Shown piece after piece: positions 27,131 through 34,701 of a stretch of DNA of 64,000 nt (positions within the stretch are counted from its first letter, which is position 1; each line of letters begins with the position of its first letter). The position numbers and the translations under genes were made by a program. The notes under the pieces are model-generated. The model was not told where the DNA came from and searched no databases. It worked only from the letters and a program-made list of their open reading frames with translations. Source of the stretch: Muribaculaceae bacterium Zag1 (GTDB lineage Bacteria > Bacteroidota > Bacteroidia > Bacteroidales > Muribaculaceae); NCBI GenBank assembly GCA_002633115.1, contig NWBJ01000034.1:4774-68773 (forward strand), read 5' to 3'.

Positions 27131-29689
27131 TCAACAAGGGACGGTTTCTTTGATGATATCGGTGAAGGGGGTTGAGTAGGGTTCGCCCATGGTTTCGTTG
27201 TAGGTGCGGCAGAAGCGGTCGTAGTGTTTCTTGGCCAACCCTGTCTTGCCCTGCTCGGATAGCATGCGACATTCGGCCATCAGGGCTTCCTCATTCAGCG
27301 GATCGTGCAGCAGCATGATTTCGGCAATAGCTACCACCAATGCGGAATTGCCTTGGCTGCGCGCCCCTTGCAACAGATGGCTCAGCATATCCAAAGACAG
27401 GCTCGAATTGGTACCCTTGAATGGATCGAGCCACTCAAACACGGTGTTAGGTAACAGCGGTCCTCGGAGCAGCAACTCGAGGATACGGCCACGCTGCTCC
27501 GGGTCAGTTTCTCCGCCTTGATGAGTCATAAATGCCTTGTAGCATTTGTGCAACTCGTGGTAGTCACACACTACGCTCTCGCCAAAGTCGATGCGCATGA
27601 ATCCTGGATTGCTCACCAATTGCATATCGCCTACGGTCTCAAGCAGCACGCGCAGACGCCTCACTGTCACATTGCGATTGTTGCGAGCCGACCGCTCGTC
27701 TTTGTCATTCCAGATTAGTTCGGTGATCTTGTCAGTTGAGATGCCCTTGTCTGATTTCTCGCTGTAGAGTATGAGCAGCACCAGCAATTGCTTGAGGCGC
27801 GGCGAGAAGGAGACGGTGATGTCTTGACCGTCCTTGTCAATCACGCTAAATGCCCCTAACAGAGACACAAAGCTGCGCGATGTGTCATAAAATTTGGGCT
27901 TTTCTTCCTCTTCTTCCTCCTCATAATGCGTATAAGTCGGCGTTGGCGCTTGTGCCTCTGGCTGGACGGTTGGCTTAGGGGTCTTGCGGCGACGAGCTAT
28001 AAGGAACAATCCAGCGCAGAGCATCAAAGCCACCGCTGCGCCGATAATCCAACGCCAAGGATGGTTGGCATCCTCAACTGGGGTTTGCAGCAGGGCTGTC
28101 TCTTCCAGAATAGGGGTATTAAGACTGTATATGCCAGTGCGGTGCACATGGTCGGCTCCGAGCTTGTGGGCAACGAAATAGAACTTGCCAACTCGAGGAG
28201 AATAGCACAGGCTATAGTCGAAATCTTGGTACGGGCCTCGATTGTTGATGGGATGGGACACAGCCCGCCATTCTGGCGAACTCATTGAGAATTGTACCAT
28301 AGTGCCTCCCTGCAGGTCCATATTTACGGCATAGAATGTGCTGTCAGTCGGGTTGAAAATCATGGTTGAAGACAGAATCCAGCCTTTCTCCTCGCTGTCG
28401 CGCGGTTTCTCCCACACTATGCGAGCTTGGCGAGTGTCAAGGTCAATTTCCCACATATCGTAATAGTAATACGATTCCAAGGCTTGCTTGCCTGACTGAT
28501 TGCCACGGCCGCCTATTATATACAGTTTATTGCCTACTACGCACATCGAGGACCCAAAGCGAGGGTAGACTGGGTTGGAGTATTCTATCTTTTCAATTGC
28601 CAGAGTCGAGGGGTTGAAGTGAAAAAGTTCGTTGTGGTAAGCGAAGTGGCCGTAGCCTCCGAAGAAATAAAACGAACTGTCGGCTGGATTGAAGGCTCGC
28701 GCATGGTTGGTAAATAGGGGGTCTTGCAGTTTGCCTTCATGCTGGGTCCACTGCCTCTTCTGAAAATCAAACGTCGAGGTGGTTCCATTAGAGATGGAAT
28801 ATGCCACCAGATTGTCGCCAGTAGGGGTATAGAGTGTATAGCCAGGCATTTTGGGCAGACTGTGATGGTCGTCAAAAGGCACACGCTCGATAAGGTTGCC
28901 ATATTCATCAAGGCGTTCAACTTCATTTTCCTTCACAATGAACAATTGTCCTTGGCGCGGCGAAATAGCAATGTCGAATAGGCCGGTCACAGTATCGGTG
29001 CGTACCACATTCCAGTCGATATGGTTGTCGAGTACCCATTTGCCGTTGTTGGCTATGGCTTTAGAGCCTCTGAGTTCGTCGAGGCATACCTCGCTGTTGT
29101 GTTGCTTGAGGGTCCAGTGATAGAGAGGGCTGCCGTCTCGGTAGATTTGCACATCTTTGATGATGATTGGTGGCACGTCGGCCGACTTATTGTCGGTCTT
29201 GCCGAAATGGGCCTTTACCCATTCTGTGTCGCTGAATCGGGTAGGGATGATGGTATCGCGGCCAGCATAACTGATCTTGACCACTCCGTGCTTTCGGTCG
29301 AGCGTCAACGCCACAGGCACCCATTCTCCGCTGTTGAGGGGAGCTGTTTGAAACACTGAGAAGCCGTTGTCGTGAATCCAAGCTGCTTTGGGCTTGTTGT
29401 CGGAATCGATAATATAGGATAATTTCCAGTTTTGTCCGGAGTTGTCGGCCAAGTTGAGTATGTTGCCCCAAATTACCTCTTGCTTGCGCAGCTCGAGGTC
29501 GAAACTGATCTGGAGTTCATCTTTAAATTTGATAGGCTGTCCGTCATTCAGTACTAAAGAGGTGCGCTGTTGGCCCGGTACTTTGGCGGCATTGAAAGAT
29601 AGGCCATAATCAGTACCAGACAATTGAGATGATTGTGCCCAGCCCAGAATGGCGGTGAGGATTGAGAGAAAAGGGATAAGACGCCTCAT
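27131..29689 (-). CDS. Membrane-spanning regulator: LamG/Kelch sensor, TM helix, winged helix and BTAD-like domain
   Basis: 852 residues from the ATG at 29689. Upstream in-frame codons lie inside or before the promoter, so the longer frame is excluded. Residues 1-20 are a signal peptide, about 25-220 a concanavalin-like LamG fold, and about 235-535 Kelch or propeller repeats (FYFFGGYGHFAYHNELFHF, LYIIGGRGNQSG). Residues about 547-565 form one TM helix followed by RRRK. A Pro-rich and acidic tether (EEEEEEE, about 590-596) follows. Residues about 605-705 are an OmpR/SARP-type winged helix (ISTDKITELIWNDKD, RNVTVRRLRVLLE), and about 706-845 a helical BTAD-like domain. The layout predicts a one-component sensor that reads a periplasmic ligand and binds DNA in the cytoplasm. 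No other PUL regulator (HTCS, SusR, ECF sigma) is present in the window, so it is the best candidate regulator of PUL 2 or the GH92 gene. Confidence 0.8.
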   Translation of the reverse strand: MRRLIPFLSILTAILGWAQSSQLSGTDYGLSFNAAKVPGQQRTSLVLNDGQPIKFKDELQISFDLELRKQEVIWGNILNLADNSGQNWKLSYIIDSDNKPKAAWIHDNGFSVFQTAPLNSGEWVPVALTLDRKHGVVKISYAGRDTIIPTRFSDTEWVKAHFGKTDNKSADVPPIIIKDVQIYRDGSPLYHWTLKQHNSEVCLDELRGSKAIANNGKWVLDNHIDWNVVRTDTVTGLFDIAISPRQGQLFIVKENEVERLDEYGNLIERVPFDDHHSLPKMPGYTLYTPTGDNLVAYSISNGTTSTFDFQKRQWTQHEGKLQDPLFTNHARAFNPADSSFYFFGGYGHFAYHNELFHFNPSTLAIEKIEYSNPVYPRFGSSMCVVGNKLYIIGGRGNQSGKQALESYYYYDMWEIDLDTRQARIVWEKPRDSEEKGWILSSTMIFNPTDSTFYAVNMDLQGGTMVQFSMSSPEWRAVSHPINNRGPYQDFDYSLCYSPRVGKFYFVAHKLGADHVHRTGIYSLNTPILEETALLQTPVEDANHPWRWIIGAAVALMLCAGLFLIARRRKTPKPTVQPEAQAPTPTYTHYEEEEEEEKPKFYDTSRSFVSLLGAFSVIDKDGQDITVSFSPRLKQLLVLLILYSEKSDKGISTDKITELIWNDKDERSARNNRNVTVRRLRVLLETVGDMQLVSNPGFMRIDFGESVVCDYHELHKCYKAFMTHQGGETDPEQRGRILELLLRGPLLPNTVFEWLDPFKGTNSSLSLDMLSHLLQGARSQGNSALVVAIAEIMLLHDPLNEEALMAECRMLSEQGKTGLAKKHYDRFCRTYNETMGEPYSTPFTDIIKETVPC

Positions 29690-29767
29690 GGCATGGAGAT
29701 TGGTAAAATAGGTAGATGTAATGGGGTGGATGGGCTGATGGTAGGGCCCAATGATGTATAAGTGTAG

Positions 29768-29799
29768 CAAAATTACAATAAATAATTGAGAATTACAAA
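29768..29799 (-). promoter_or_regulatory. Promoter of the membrane regulator
   Basis: On the - strand TTTG (29796-29799) and TAATTTTG (29768-29775) are separated by exactly 20 bp. Transcription would start about 29762, giving a leader of about 73 nt to the ATG at 29689. Confidence 0.75.
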
Positions 29800-29845
29800 G
29801 ATTAATTACAAAAAATGGTCAATTGGTTGTTATACAGTAGAAAAA

Positions 29846-29971
29846 AGCCCCGCACCCCGCGGAGCTCTTTCCTACGATAGAAACTACCTATTAACCATTA
29901 AAACTAATCCTTAAACACTAATCCAATTCTATCTTATGAGAAAAACTACTATTCGTATTTATTGTGGGTGA
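29846..29971 (+). pseudogene. Orphan leader with an 11-codon ORF, possible remnant of a deleted gene
   Basis: A GC-rich hairpin (AGCCCCGC / GCGGAGCT, one mismatch, 29846-29866) is followed by an AT-rich leader. ATG at 29936 then begins a signal-peptide-like MRKTTIRIYCG that stops at 29971. This is the layout expected upstream of a SusC-type gene, but the coding body is missing and the GH92 gene ends at 30010 on the other strand. It may be the scar of a deletion. The rest of the gap 29690-30009 holds only the regulator promoter. Confidence 0.35.
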
Positions 29972-29989
29972 GCCTCTGAACAGTGTGGG

Positions 29990-30006
29990 TGCGCCGCCTC
30001 GGCGCA
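29990..30006 (-). terminator. GC-rich stem-loop after the GH92 gene
   Basis: TGCGCCG / CGGCGCA arms with a 3-nt loop immediately follow the GH92 stop. The T-tract is absent, so termination strength is uncertain. Confidence 0.45.
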
Positions 30007-30009
30007 TGG

Positions 30010-32256
30010 CTAATCAGCCATTGCCATTCGATCTGGCATTTCCACTACGCCCCACTGCTTATTGGGCTCGTATCCCATCTGGAATACCAACGTGCCGTCT
30101 GCGGCGATGTCACTGTGATAGATCCATGGCTGGTTGAATGGCTCGCCATTGAGCGTGGCACTCTGTATGTATTTCATGCCTTGCGAGGCTCCGTGAGCAA
30201 TTACTGTGAATTTGCCTCCTGATGGCAGCGTGATTGATGCCTCGTCAAATACTGGCGAACCTATGGCGTATCTTGCTTCGCCCGGGGTCACTGGATAGAA
30301 TCCAAGCGAGGAGAAAACCACGAATGCTGACAGTCCGCCACCGTCTTCATCGCCCGGCAGTCCCATCAAGTCGTTGCGGAACCAGGTCTGGAGCATCTGC
30401 CTTACGCGCTTCTGGGTCTTCCAGGGCTGTCCGGCGTAATCGTACAGATAAGGTACATGCATCGAGGGCTCGTTGGCCATTGAGAACTGGCCCACATTGC
30501 CGGTATGGTCGGGGAGTTGCGAGTAAAACTCGTACTTGCTCTTGCCCAGAGGCTCAGAGAAGGTTTGGTCGAGGTTGGCGACAAATTGTTCGGCTCCGCC
30601 CATCAGTCCGATCAGGTCGGGGATATTGTGTGGCACATCCCAGCGGTAGACCCAGCCATTGTTTTCGCCATAGTATCGGCGAGCGCCCTGACCACCCGAG
30701 AATCGGTAGTCGAATGGTTCGATCCAACGTCCATCCTTGTCCTTTGGGTGGAAAAATGCGGTAGCCGGGTTGTAGATGTTGCGGTAATTATGCGAGCATC
30801 TGTAGTAATAGTCAGCCTCGTCAGGGCGATTGAGAGCGGCAGCGATACGGCTTAGGCACCATTGGTCGTAGCTCGTGCCGAGGGTAACGGCTACTGGCTG
30901 ACGCTGCTCTGATGGGTTGATGTTGGGGTCGTTTTCGGTCTCGCCGTCTTTGAGAGCCGGGATATAGCCGTGCTCGACGTAGAACTGGTCAATCCAACCG
31001 GCGCGTTTGTCATTCCACGGAGCCAAGGTCTTCTCTTCTATGCCTTTGCGGCAAGCTTCGTAGGCTCGCAATGTATCGATTTTCAAGCCCTTGGCCACGG
31101 CATCGGCTACTGAGGCCACGGCATGGTTGCTGTTCATGCGGCGCGAGTCGCCAGTGAGTTCGGGGAATGTCGGCATCCAGCCGGTGCCCATCTGGTCGGC
31201 CATTTCGAGGAAGGAGTATAGAATCTGCTCTTCTTTTTCGGGCTCGATAATGGTGCGCAAGGGGTGCACACCACGGTAGGTGTCCCAAATCCAATCATCG
31301 GTATAGAAAGGCGTGCCGCCGTCGGCATGCACAGCGTGGTCGTAAGCGCTGTAGTATTGTCCGTCTTCGCTCAGGCAGATGGGCCGCTCCATAGTGCGAT
31401 AGTAAGAGGTATAGAATACTGTTTTGCTTTCCTCATCTTCGCCCTCCACGGCGATGCGTCCCAGGGCATCGTTCCACTCTTGGCGCCCAGCCTCGGCTAC
31501 GGCATTGACGTCGTAGGACTGGATTTCGCGCTCAAGATTTTTCTTGGCTTGCTCAGCGCTGATGAGCGAGATGCCATAGCGGGCATGGATATTGGGCTCT
31601 GCGAATCGCAGGACTGCTGCTACATTCTGTCCTTGAGCTGCTGAGGCTTGGCTGTCGAGGTTGCCATTGGCGAGAATGGCTGTCTCGGTGGGTGCCTCTT
31701 GGGTTTCGAGATATACGTAGAGGCGAGTGTCGTTGTCGAGGAGTTGGCAGGCTTTGACTGTGCCGTCTTCGATGCTCACCTCGCCTTGGCGCGAGTTGAG
31801 GCACAGGTAGGGAGCCTGACTGTTGGAGAATGAGATATTGTAAACGGCTGACTGATGCGATGGCGCGTATTGGGCGAGGATTGAGTTGTCATCGAGTTCG
31901 ATGCTGAAATAATAGGGCCGTAACACCTCGTTGTCATAATTGTATTGCGCAGTGGGTTGCGTCGGAGCCTGGGCAAAGGGAGTGAGATTGAAAGCCGAAC
32001 GCTCGCGGTGGTGGGTCACGGCGATTGGGAGACCGGTGACACGTTCGCTGGTATAGTCGCTGCGCTCGGGGTAAACTCGGAGCAAACTGTTGGGCAGGTG
32101 CACGGTGGGGAAAGTAGGCACCAGCAAGTGGCTGATATTGCCCATATAGGGATTGACGTAATCGACAGGGGCTTTATGCTGGGCCTTCTCTCCGCCGCAG
32201 CTGGCCAGGAGCGCGAGGGTGAGGCAAGCAGTCGATATGTATGAGATTCGAGTCAT
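30010..32256 (-). CDS. GH92 exo-alpha-mannosidase lipoprotein
   Basis: 748 residues with lipobox LASC (Cys about 20). The GH92 N-terminal beta-domain starts VDYVNPYMGN. The catalytic (alpha/alpha)6 domain has YRTMERPICLSEDG, WDTYRGVHPL, GDSRRMNSNHAVASVADA and the C-terminal GH92 signature LPGDEDGGGLSAFVVFSSLGFYPVTPG. GH92 enzymes are calcium-dependent inverting mannosidases acting on alpha-1,2/1,3/1,4/1,6 mannosides of N-glycans or yeast mannan. It is a single gene with no SusC/SusD beside it. A - strand TAATTTTG at 32298-32305 is a plausible -7 box. Linkage specificity cannot be decided from sequence alone. Confidence 0.93.
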   Translation of the reverse strand: MTRISYISTACLTLALLASCGGEKAQHKAPVDYVNPYMGNISHLLVPTFPTVHLPNSLLRVYPERSDYTSERVTGLPIAVTHHRERSAFNLTPFAQAPTQPTAQYNYDNEVLRPYYFSIELDDNSILAQYAPSHQSAVYNISFSNSQAPYLCLNSRQGEVSIEDGTVKACQLLDNDTRLYVYLETQEAPTETAILANGNLDSQASAAQGQNVAAVLRFAEPNIHARYGISLISAEQAKKNLEREIQSYDVNAVAEAGRQEWNDALGRIAVEGEDEESKTVFYTSYYRTMERPICLSEDGQYYSAYDHAVHADGGTPFYTDDWIWDTYRGVHPLRTIIEPEKEEQILYSFLEMADQMGTGWMPTFPELTGDSRRMNSNHAVASVADAVAKGLKIDTLRAYEACRKGIEEKTLAPWNDKRAGWIDQFYVEHGYIPALKDGETENDPNINPSEQRQPVAVTLGTSYDQWCLSRIAAALNRPDEADYYYRCSHNYRNIYNPATAFFHPKDKDGRWIEPFDYRFSGGQGARRYYGENNGWVYRWDVPHNIPDLIGLMGGAEQFVANLDQTFSEPLGKSKYEFYSQLPDHTGNVGQFSMANEPSMHVPYLYDYAGQPWKTQKRVRQMLQTWFRNDLMGLPGDEDGGGLSAFVVFSSLGFYPVTPGEARYAIGSPVFDEASITLPSGGKFTVIAHGASQGMKYIQSATLNGEPFNQPWIYHSDIAADGTLVFQMGYEPNKQWGVVEMPDRMAMAD

Positions 32257-32297
32257 GGATAAGAGATTTTGAGTAAATCGTTAGAAATTTGATGTTG

Positions 32298-32305
32298 CAA
32301 AATTA
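32298..32305 (-). promoter_or_regulatory. Candidate -7 element for GH92
   Basis: TAATTTTG on the - strand, about 42 nt before the GH92 ATG. No TTTG occurs 19-21 bp upstream. Confidence 0.45.
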
Positions 32306-32423
32306 CGACCCTAACCTTAAAAAATCCCTCACATCGGGGTTAACACATGATTAAAATACGATTAAATTCACTTAAAATCGCTCTTTTTAGGAAAAAAGCA
32401 TTTTTCTTCTCACCAAAAGTCGG

Positions 32424-32431
32424 TAATTTTG
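32424..32431 (+). promoter_or_regulatory. Candidate -7 element for the TPR gene
   Basis: TAATTTTG on the + strand with a T-rich stretch about 20 bp upstream but no exact TTTG. The predicted start near 32437 supports the ATG at 32468 over the earlier in-frame ATG at 32429. Confidence 0.5.
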
Positions 32432-32467
32432 CAGAGTCCCCAAAGGGAGCGATTTAATACATTTGTT

Positions 32468-33361
32468 ATGACCTATCGTTATCTACCCATTATAGTCTCT
32501 CTCCTCACGGCTATCGTCACCCATGCAGTGACGCCCCTCGAGCATGAGTCGGTGCTGCAGAATCCTGACAAGATTATCCGCAAGGCAACTCCTGATGATG
32601 AGGAAGACCCATACTTCATTCTCACCGGCGAGGCCGATGCGGCTATCGCTGCGCACGACTATCCCACGGCTGTACTGCGATTGCGCGAGGCGATGCGCAT
32701 GGACCCCGACAATCCATCGAATGTGCTGCTGCTCTCCAACCTTGGAATCGTCTATACCCACCTCGGTCAGGATTCGTTGGCTCTTGCCACTTATGACGAA
32801 GCTCTCGCCATGGCTCCGGCCATGACCACGGTGAGGGAAAATCGCGCGTTGCTCAAACTCAAGATGGGGCGCGATCGCGATGCCTACGATGATTTCGGCC
32901 TGGTCATCGAGCGCGATTCATTGTCGGCCTCGGCTCGGTATTATCATGGCATGATAGCGCTGTATGGGGGACGGCTGTCGGTGGCAACGCAGGACTTTGC
33001 CGTGCTGCAGAGCGTGAGCCCTGACAGTTACAACACTCAGGTGGCGATGGGCACCATGCTTTCCCTTTCGGGCCATGACCGCGAGGCTATACCTTATTAT
33101 AAGAAGCTCGTTGAGATGGAACCGGCACCGGAGTATTATGCCGCCCTGGCGGGTTGTTATCTCGCGATAGGGGAGTTGTCTGATGCTTCGCACACCCTCG
33201 GCGAGGCATTTCGCCAATGCGGCGAGGACCCCGAGCTATACTACTATCGCGCCTGGCTCAACAAGGAGAGCTACCTGATGGATGCCGCCAAATCCGACGC
33301 CAAGCGCGCCGTCGAACTCGGCGTCGACCCCTCCAAAGTCCAACGGCTGTTTGCGAATTAA
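32468..33361 (+). CDS. Exported tetratricopeptide-repeat protein
   Basis: 297 residues from the ATG at 32468. The N-terminus (MTYRYLPIIVSLLTAIVTHA) is a signal peptide. About six TPR units follow (for example YPTAVLRLREAMRMDPDNPS, LGIVYTHLGQDSLALATYDEAL, AMGTMLSLSGHDREAIPYY). No enzymatic motif is seen. It probably acts as a periplasmic or outer-membrane scaffold. It stands alone between the GH92 gene and the repeat-rich tRNA region, so context gives no pathway. Confidence 0.8.
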   Translation: MTYRYLPIIVSLLTAIVTHAVTPLEHESVLQNPDKIIRKATPDDEEDPYFILTGEADAAIAAHDYPTAVLRLREAMRMDPDNPSNVLLLSNLGIVYTHLGQDSLALATYDEALAMAPAMTTVRENRALLKLKMGRDRDAYDDFGLVIERDSLSASARYYHGMIALYGGRLSVATQDFAVLQSVSPDSYNTQVAMGTMLSLSGHDREAIPYYKKLVEMEPAPEYYAALAGCYLAIGELSDASHTLGEAFRQCGEDPELYYYRAWLNKESYLMDAAKSDAKRAVELGVDPSKVQRLFAN

Positions 33362-33370
33362 CAGCGCGGC

Positions 33371-33400
33371 CCAGCCCCCTAACCCCCTAAAGGGGGACCG
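33371..33400 (+). repeat. Half-copy of the CCCCCTAAAGGGGG element
   Basis: CCAGCCCCCTAACCCCCTAAAGGGGG just after the TPR gene matches both arms of the element embedded in the GH2-esterase fusion at 8382-8464. Confidence 0.75.
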
Positions 33401-33424
33401 CCATGCGGATACGCCGCGTCAGCA

Positions 33425-33517
33425 GTGGGGGGCCCAGGCGCCCTCGCGGGTCCATTCCGCGTATCCAAAAAAATAGCATCGCCTGACTGGGCCCGCGAGG
33501 GCGCCTGGGCCCCCCAC
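33425..33517. repeat. Perfect 26-bp GC-rich inverted repeat
   Basis: Arms 33425-33450 and 33492-33517 are exact complements (starting GTGGGGGGCCCAGGCGCC) with a 41-bp AT-richer centre. The flanks carry the direct repeat CCATGCGGAT (33401-33410 and 33519-33528). It lies between the TPR gene and the tRNA-Leu promoter and can fold into a very stable hairpin on either strand. Confidence 0.85.
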
Positions 33518-33583
33518 GCCATGCGGATTACACCCCCGAATTTGGGAGTGAGGGAAGAAAAAGTGAAAATTTTATGGAAAATT

Positions 33584-33615
33584 TTTGGTAGATTCAAAAA
33601 TAATGCCTAACTTTG
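33584..33615 (+). promoter_or_regulatory. tRNA-Leu promoter
   Basis: TTTG (33584-33587), a 20-bp spacer and TAACTTTG (33608-33615), placing the start about 25 nt before the mature tRNA. Confidence 0.8.
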
Positions 33616-33644
33616 CATCACCAAAACGAAACACCTACAATGTT

Positions 33645-33728
33645 GCCCAGGTGGCGGAATGGTAGACGCGCTCGTTTCAGGTGCGAGTGCTGCGAGGCGT
33701 GCAGGTTCGAGTCCTGTTCTGGGCACCA
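33645..33728 (+). tRNA. tRNA-Leu (anticodon CAG)
   Basis: 84 nt with encoded CCA. The acceptor GCCCAGG pairs with TCTGGGC, the D-arm has the class II pattern GGTAGACGCG, the anticodon stem is CTCGT/GCGAG with loop TTCAGGT (CAG), a short variable arm follows, and the T-arm is CAGGTTCGAGTCCTG. It has its own promoter and terminator and so is a monocistronic unit. Confidence 0.97.
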
Positions 33729-33732
33729 ATCC

Positions 33733-33779
33733 AAGAGGATAAATCATTAAAACCCAATGATTTATCCTCTTTCTTTTTT
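33733..33779 (+). terminator. Terminator of tRNA-Leu
   Basis: Perfect 16-bp stem (33733-33748 / 33756-33771, AAGAGGATAAATCATT and complement), 7-nt loop, then TCTTTTTT. Confidence 0.92.
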
Positions 33780-33861
33780 AGTTAAATAAGTAAAATCAAA
33801 TTTTAAAATTTCATGGTTGGTGTTAAGTAAGAGCTCAATTAGAAGTTAAATATGGAGGTCG

Positions 33862-34051
33862 CCCGGATGGCTACCCCGTAGGGGTTATTTCATCTAGCTA
33901 TGGGCGCATACCCCTCCCCCTCCTACCCCGTAGGGGTTGTTTCACTAACCTTCTGAGCACTAGAATGAAACAACCCCTACGGGGTAGCCATCCGGGTGTT
34001 AACCTATATGCTAGATGAAACAACCCCTACCCTACGGGGTAGCCATCCGGG
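33862..34051. repeat. Cluster of four inverted copies of a 34-40 bp palindromic repeat
   Basis: The unit reads CCCGGATGGCTACCCCGTAG then GGGTTGTTTCATCTAGC. Copy A (33862-33898) and truncated copy B (33922-33950) lie in one orientation. Copies C (33963-33996) and D (34010-34051, with a 5-bp CCCTA duplication) lie inverted. Each has a CTACCCCGTAGGGG-type palindromic core, and the A/B versus C/D arrangement forms a large inverted structure. The gap 33729-34097 holds this cluster and the tRNA terminator but no gene. Confidence 0.85.
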
Positions 34052-34097
34052 TACATCTGAGAAGGAAGCTTAACTTTAAATCGCCCCTTTACTTATG

Positions 34098-34514
34098 TCA
34101 CCTCAAAGTGAGGGGAGGGATATGCTTTTCGAGCACGGGGAGTGGGGGAAGCATATCCTGGCCTCGAAACATGAGAGTGATTCCATGGAGGGTGCAGCCG
34201 GGGATAGATTTTAATAAGCGATTGGCGACAGCATATTGGCGTATTTGGCGCTCAGCTTCAGTATATTGACGCTGAATTTCTGAATCCGGAGCCTTGGTCT
34301 CAACATATTTCATCTCTATGATATAGCAATGCTTTGCTTTAGGATAATGAGTCAGTAAGGGGACCAGGACAAAGTCGCTATAGCCATAATTAAGTTCCAT
34401 TTCAGGACATAGCACTGTGAGATTGCACAGGCCCAGCATAGCCTTGAAGAAACCATGCTGATTGAACTCACCTCCACGAGAATCCCGTACCGAGGACAGG
34501 TCGTTTATTAAAAA
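34098..34514 (-). pseudogene. C-terminal remnant of a PD-(D/E)XK nuclease / AAA-ATPase-like gene
   Basis: The frame is open from 34514 to the stop at 34098 (about 138 codons) but begins at an in-frame stop at 34515-34517, with no start near the fold boundary. The reading SSVRDSRGGEFNQHGFFKAM, then GYSDFVL and YIIEMKYV matches the C-terminal nuclease domain of DUF1703-type proteins (Asp of YSD; Glu-x-Lys of IEMK). The N-terminal AAA-like domain, normally about 350 residues, is missing. An ATG at 34439 could still give a 113-residue peptide. It borders the palindromic repeat cluster. Confidence 0.75.
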
Positions 34515-34567
34515 TTACATGCAAATTTAAGGAAAATAACTGAGAACTACAACTTGGACTAACAAAA

Positions 34568-34598
34568 AAGGCGCGGCCTCGGGGAGGGGACGCGCCTT
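34568..34598 (-). terminator. Terminator of the arabinose operon
   Basis: On the - strand AAGGCGCG / CGCGCCTT arms flank a loop and are followed by a run of T (complement of 34564-34569). It lies about 104 bp beyond the araB stop. Confidence 0.88.
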
Positions 34599-34701
34599 AC
34601 GGTAGGTATATTTATGCTGACTTTTTTATGGGGGCAGCATGGAGGGTAATGATGGCTGCGAGGAGGGGAGAGATAAGGACTTGCAGCTACGATGGGGTAG
34701 A

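Noticed and set aside
29690..29770. Longer N-terminus of the regulator (TTG at 29770)
   Set aside because: The codons lie in the promoter and untranslated leader; the signal peptide starts at 29689.
33645..33728. tRNA-Leu as an integration (att) site
   Set aside because: No second copy of the tRNA 3' end and no integrase were found in the window.
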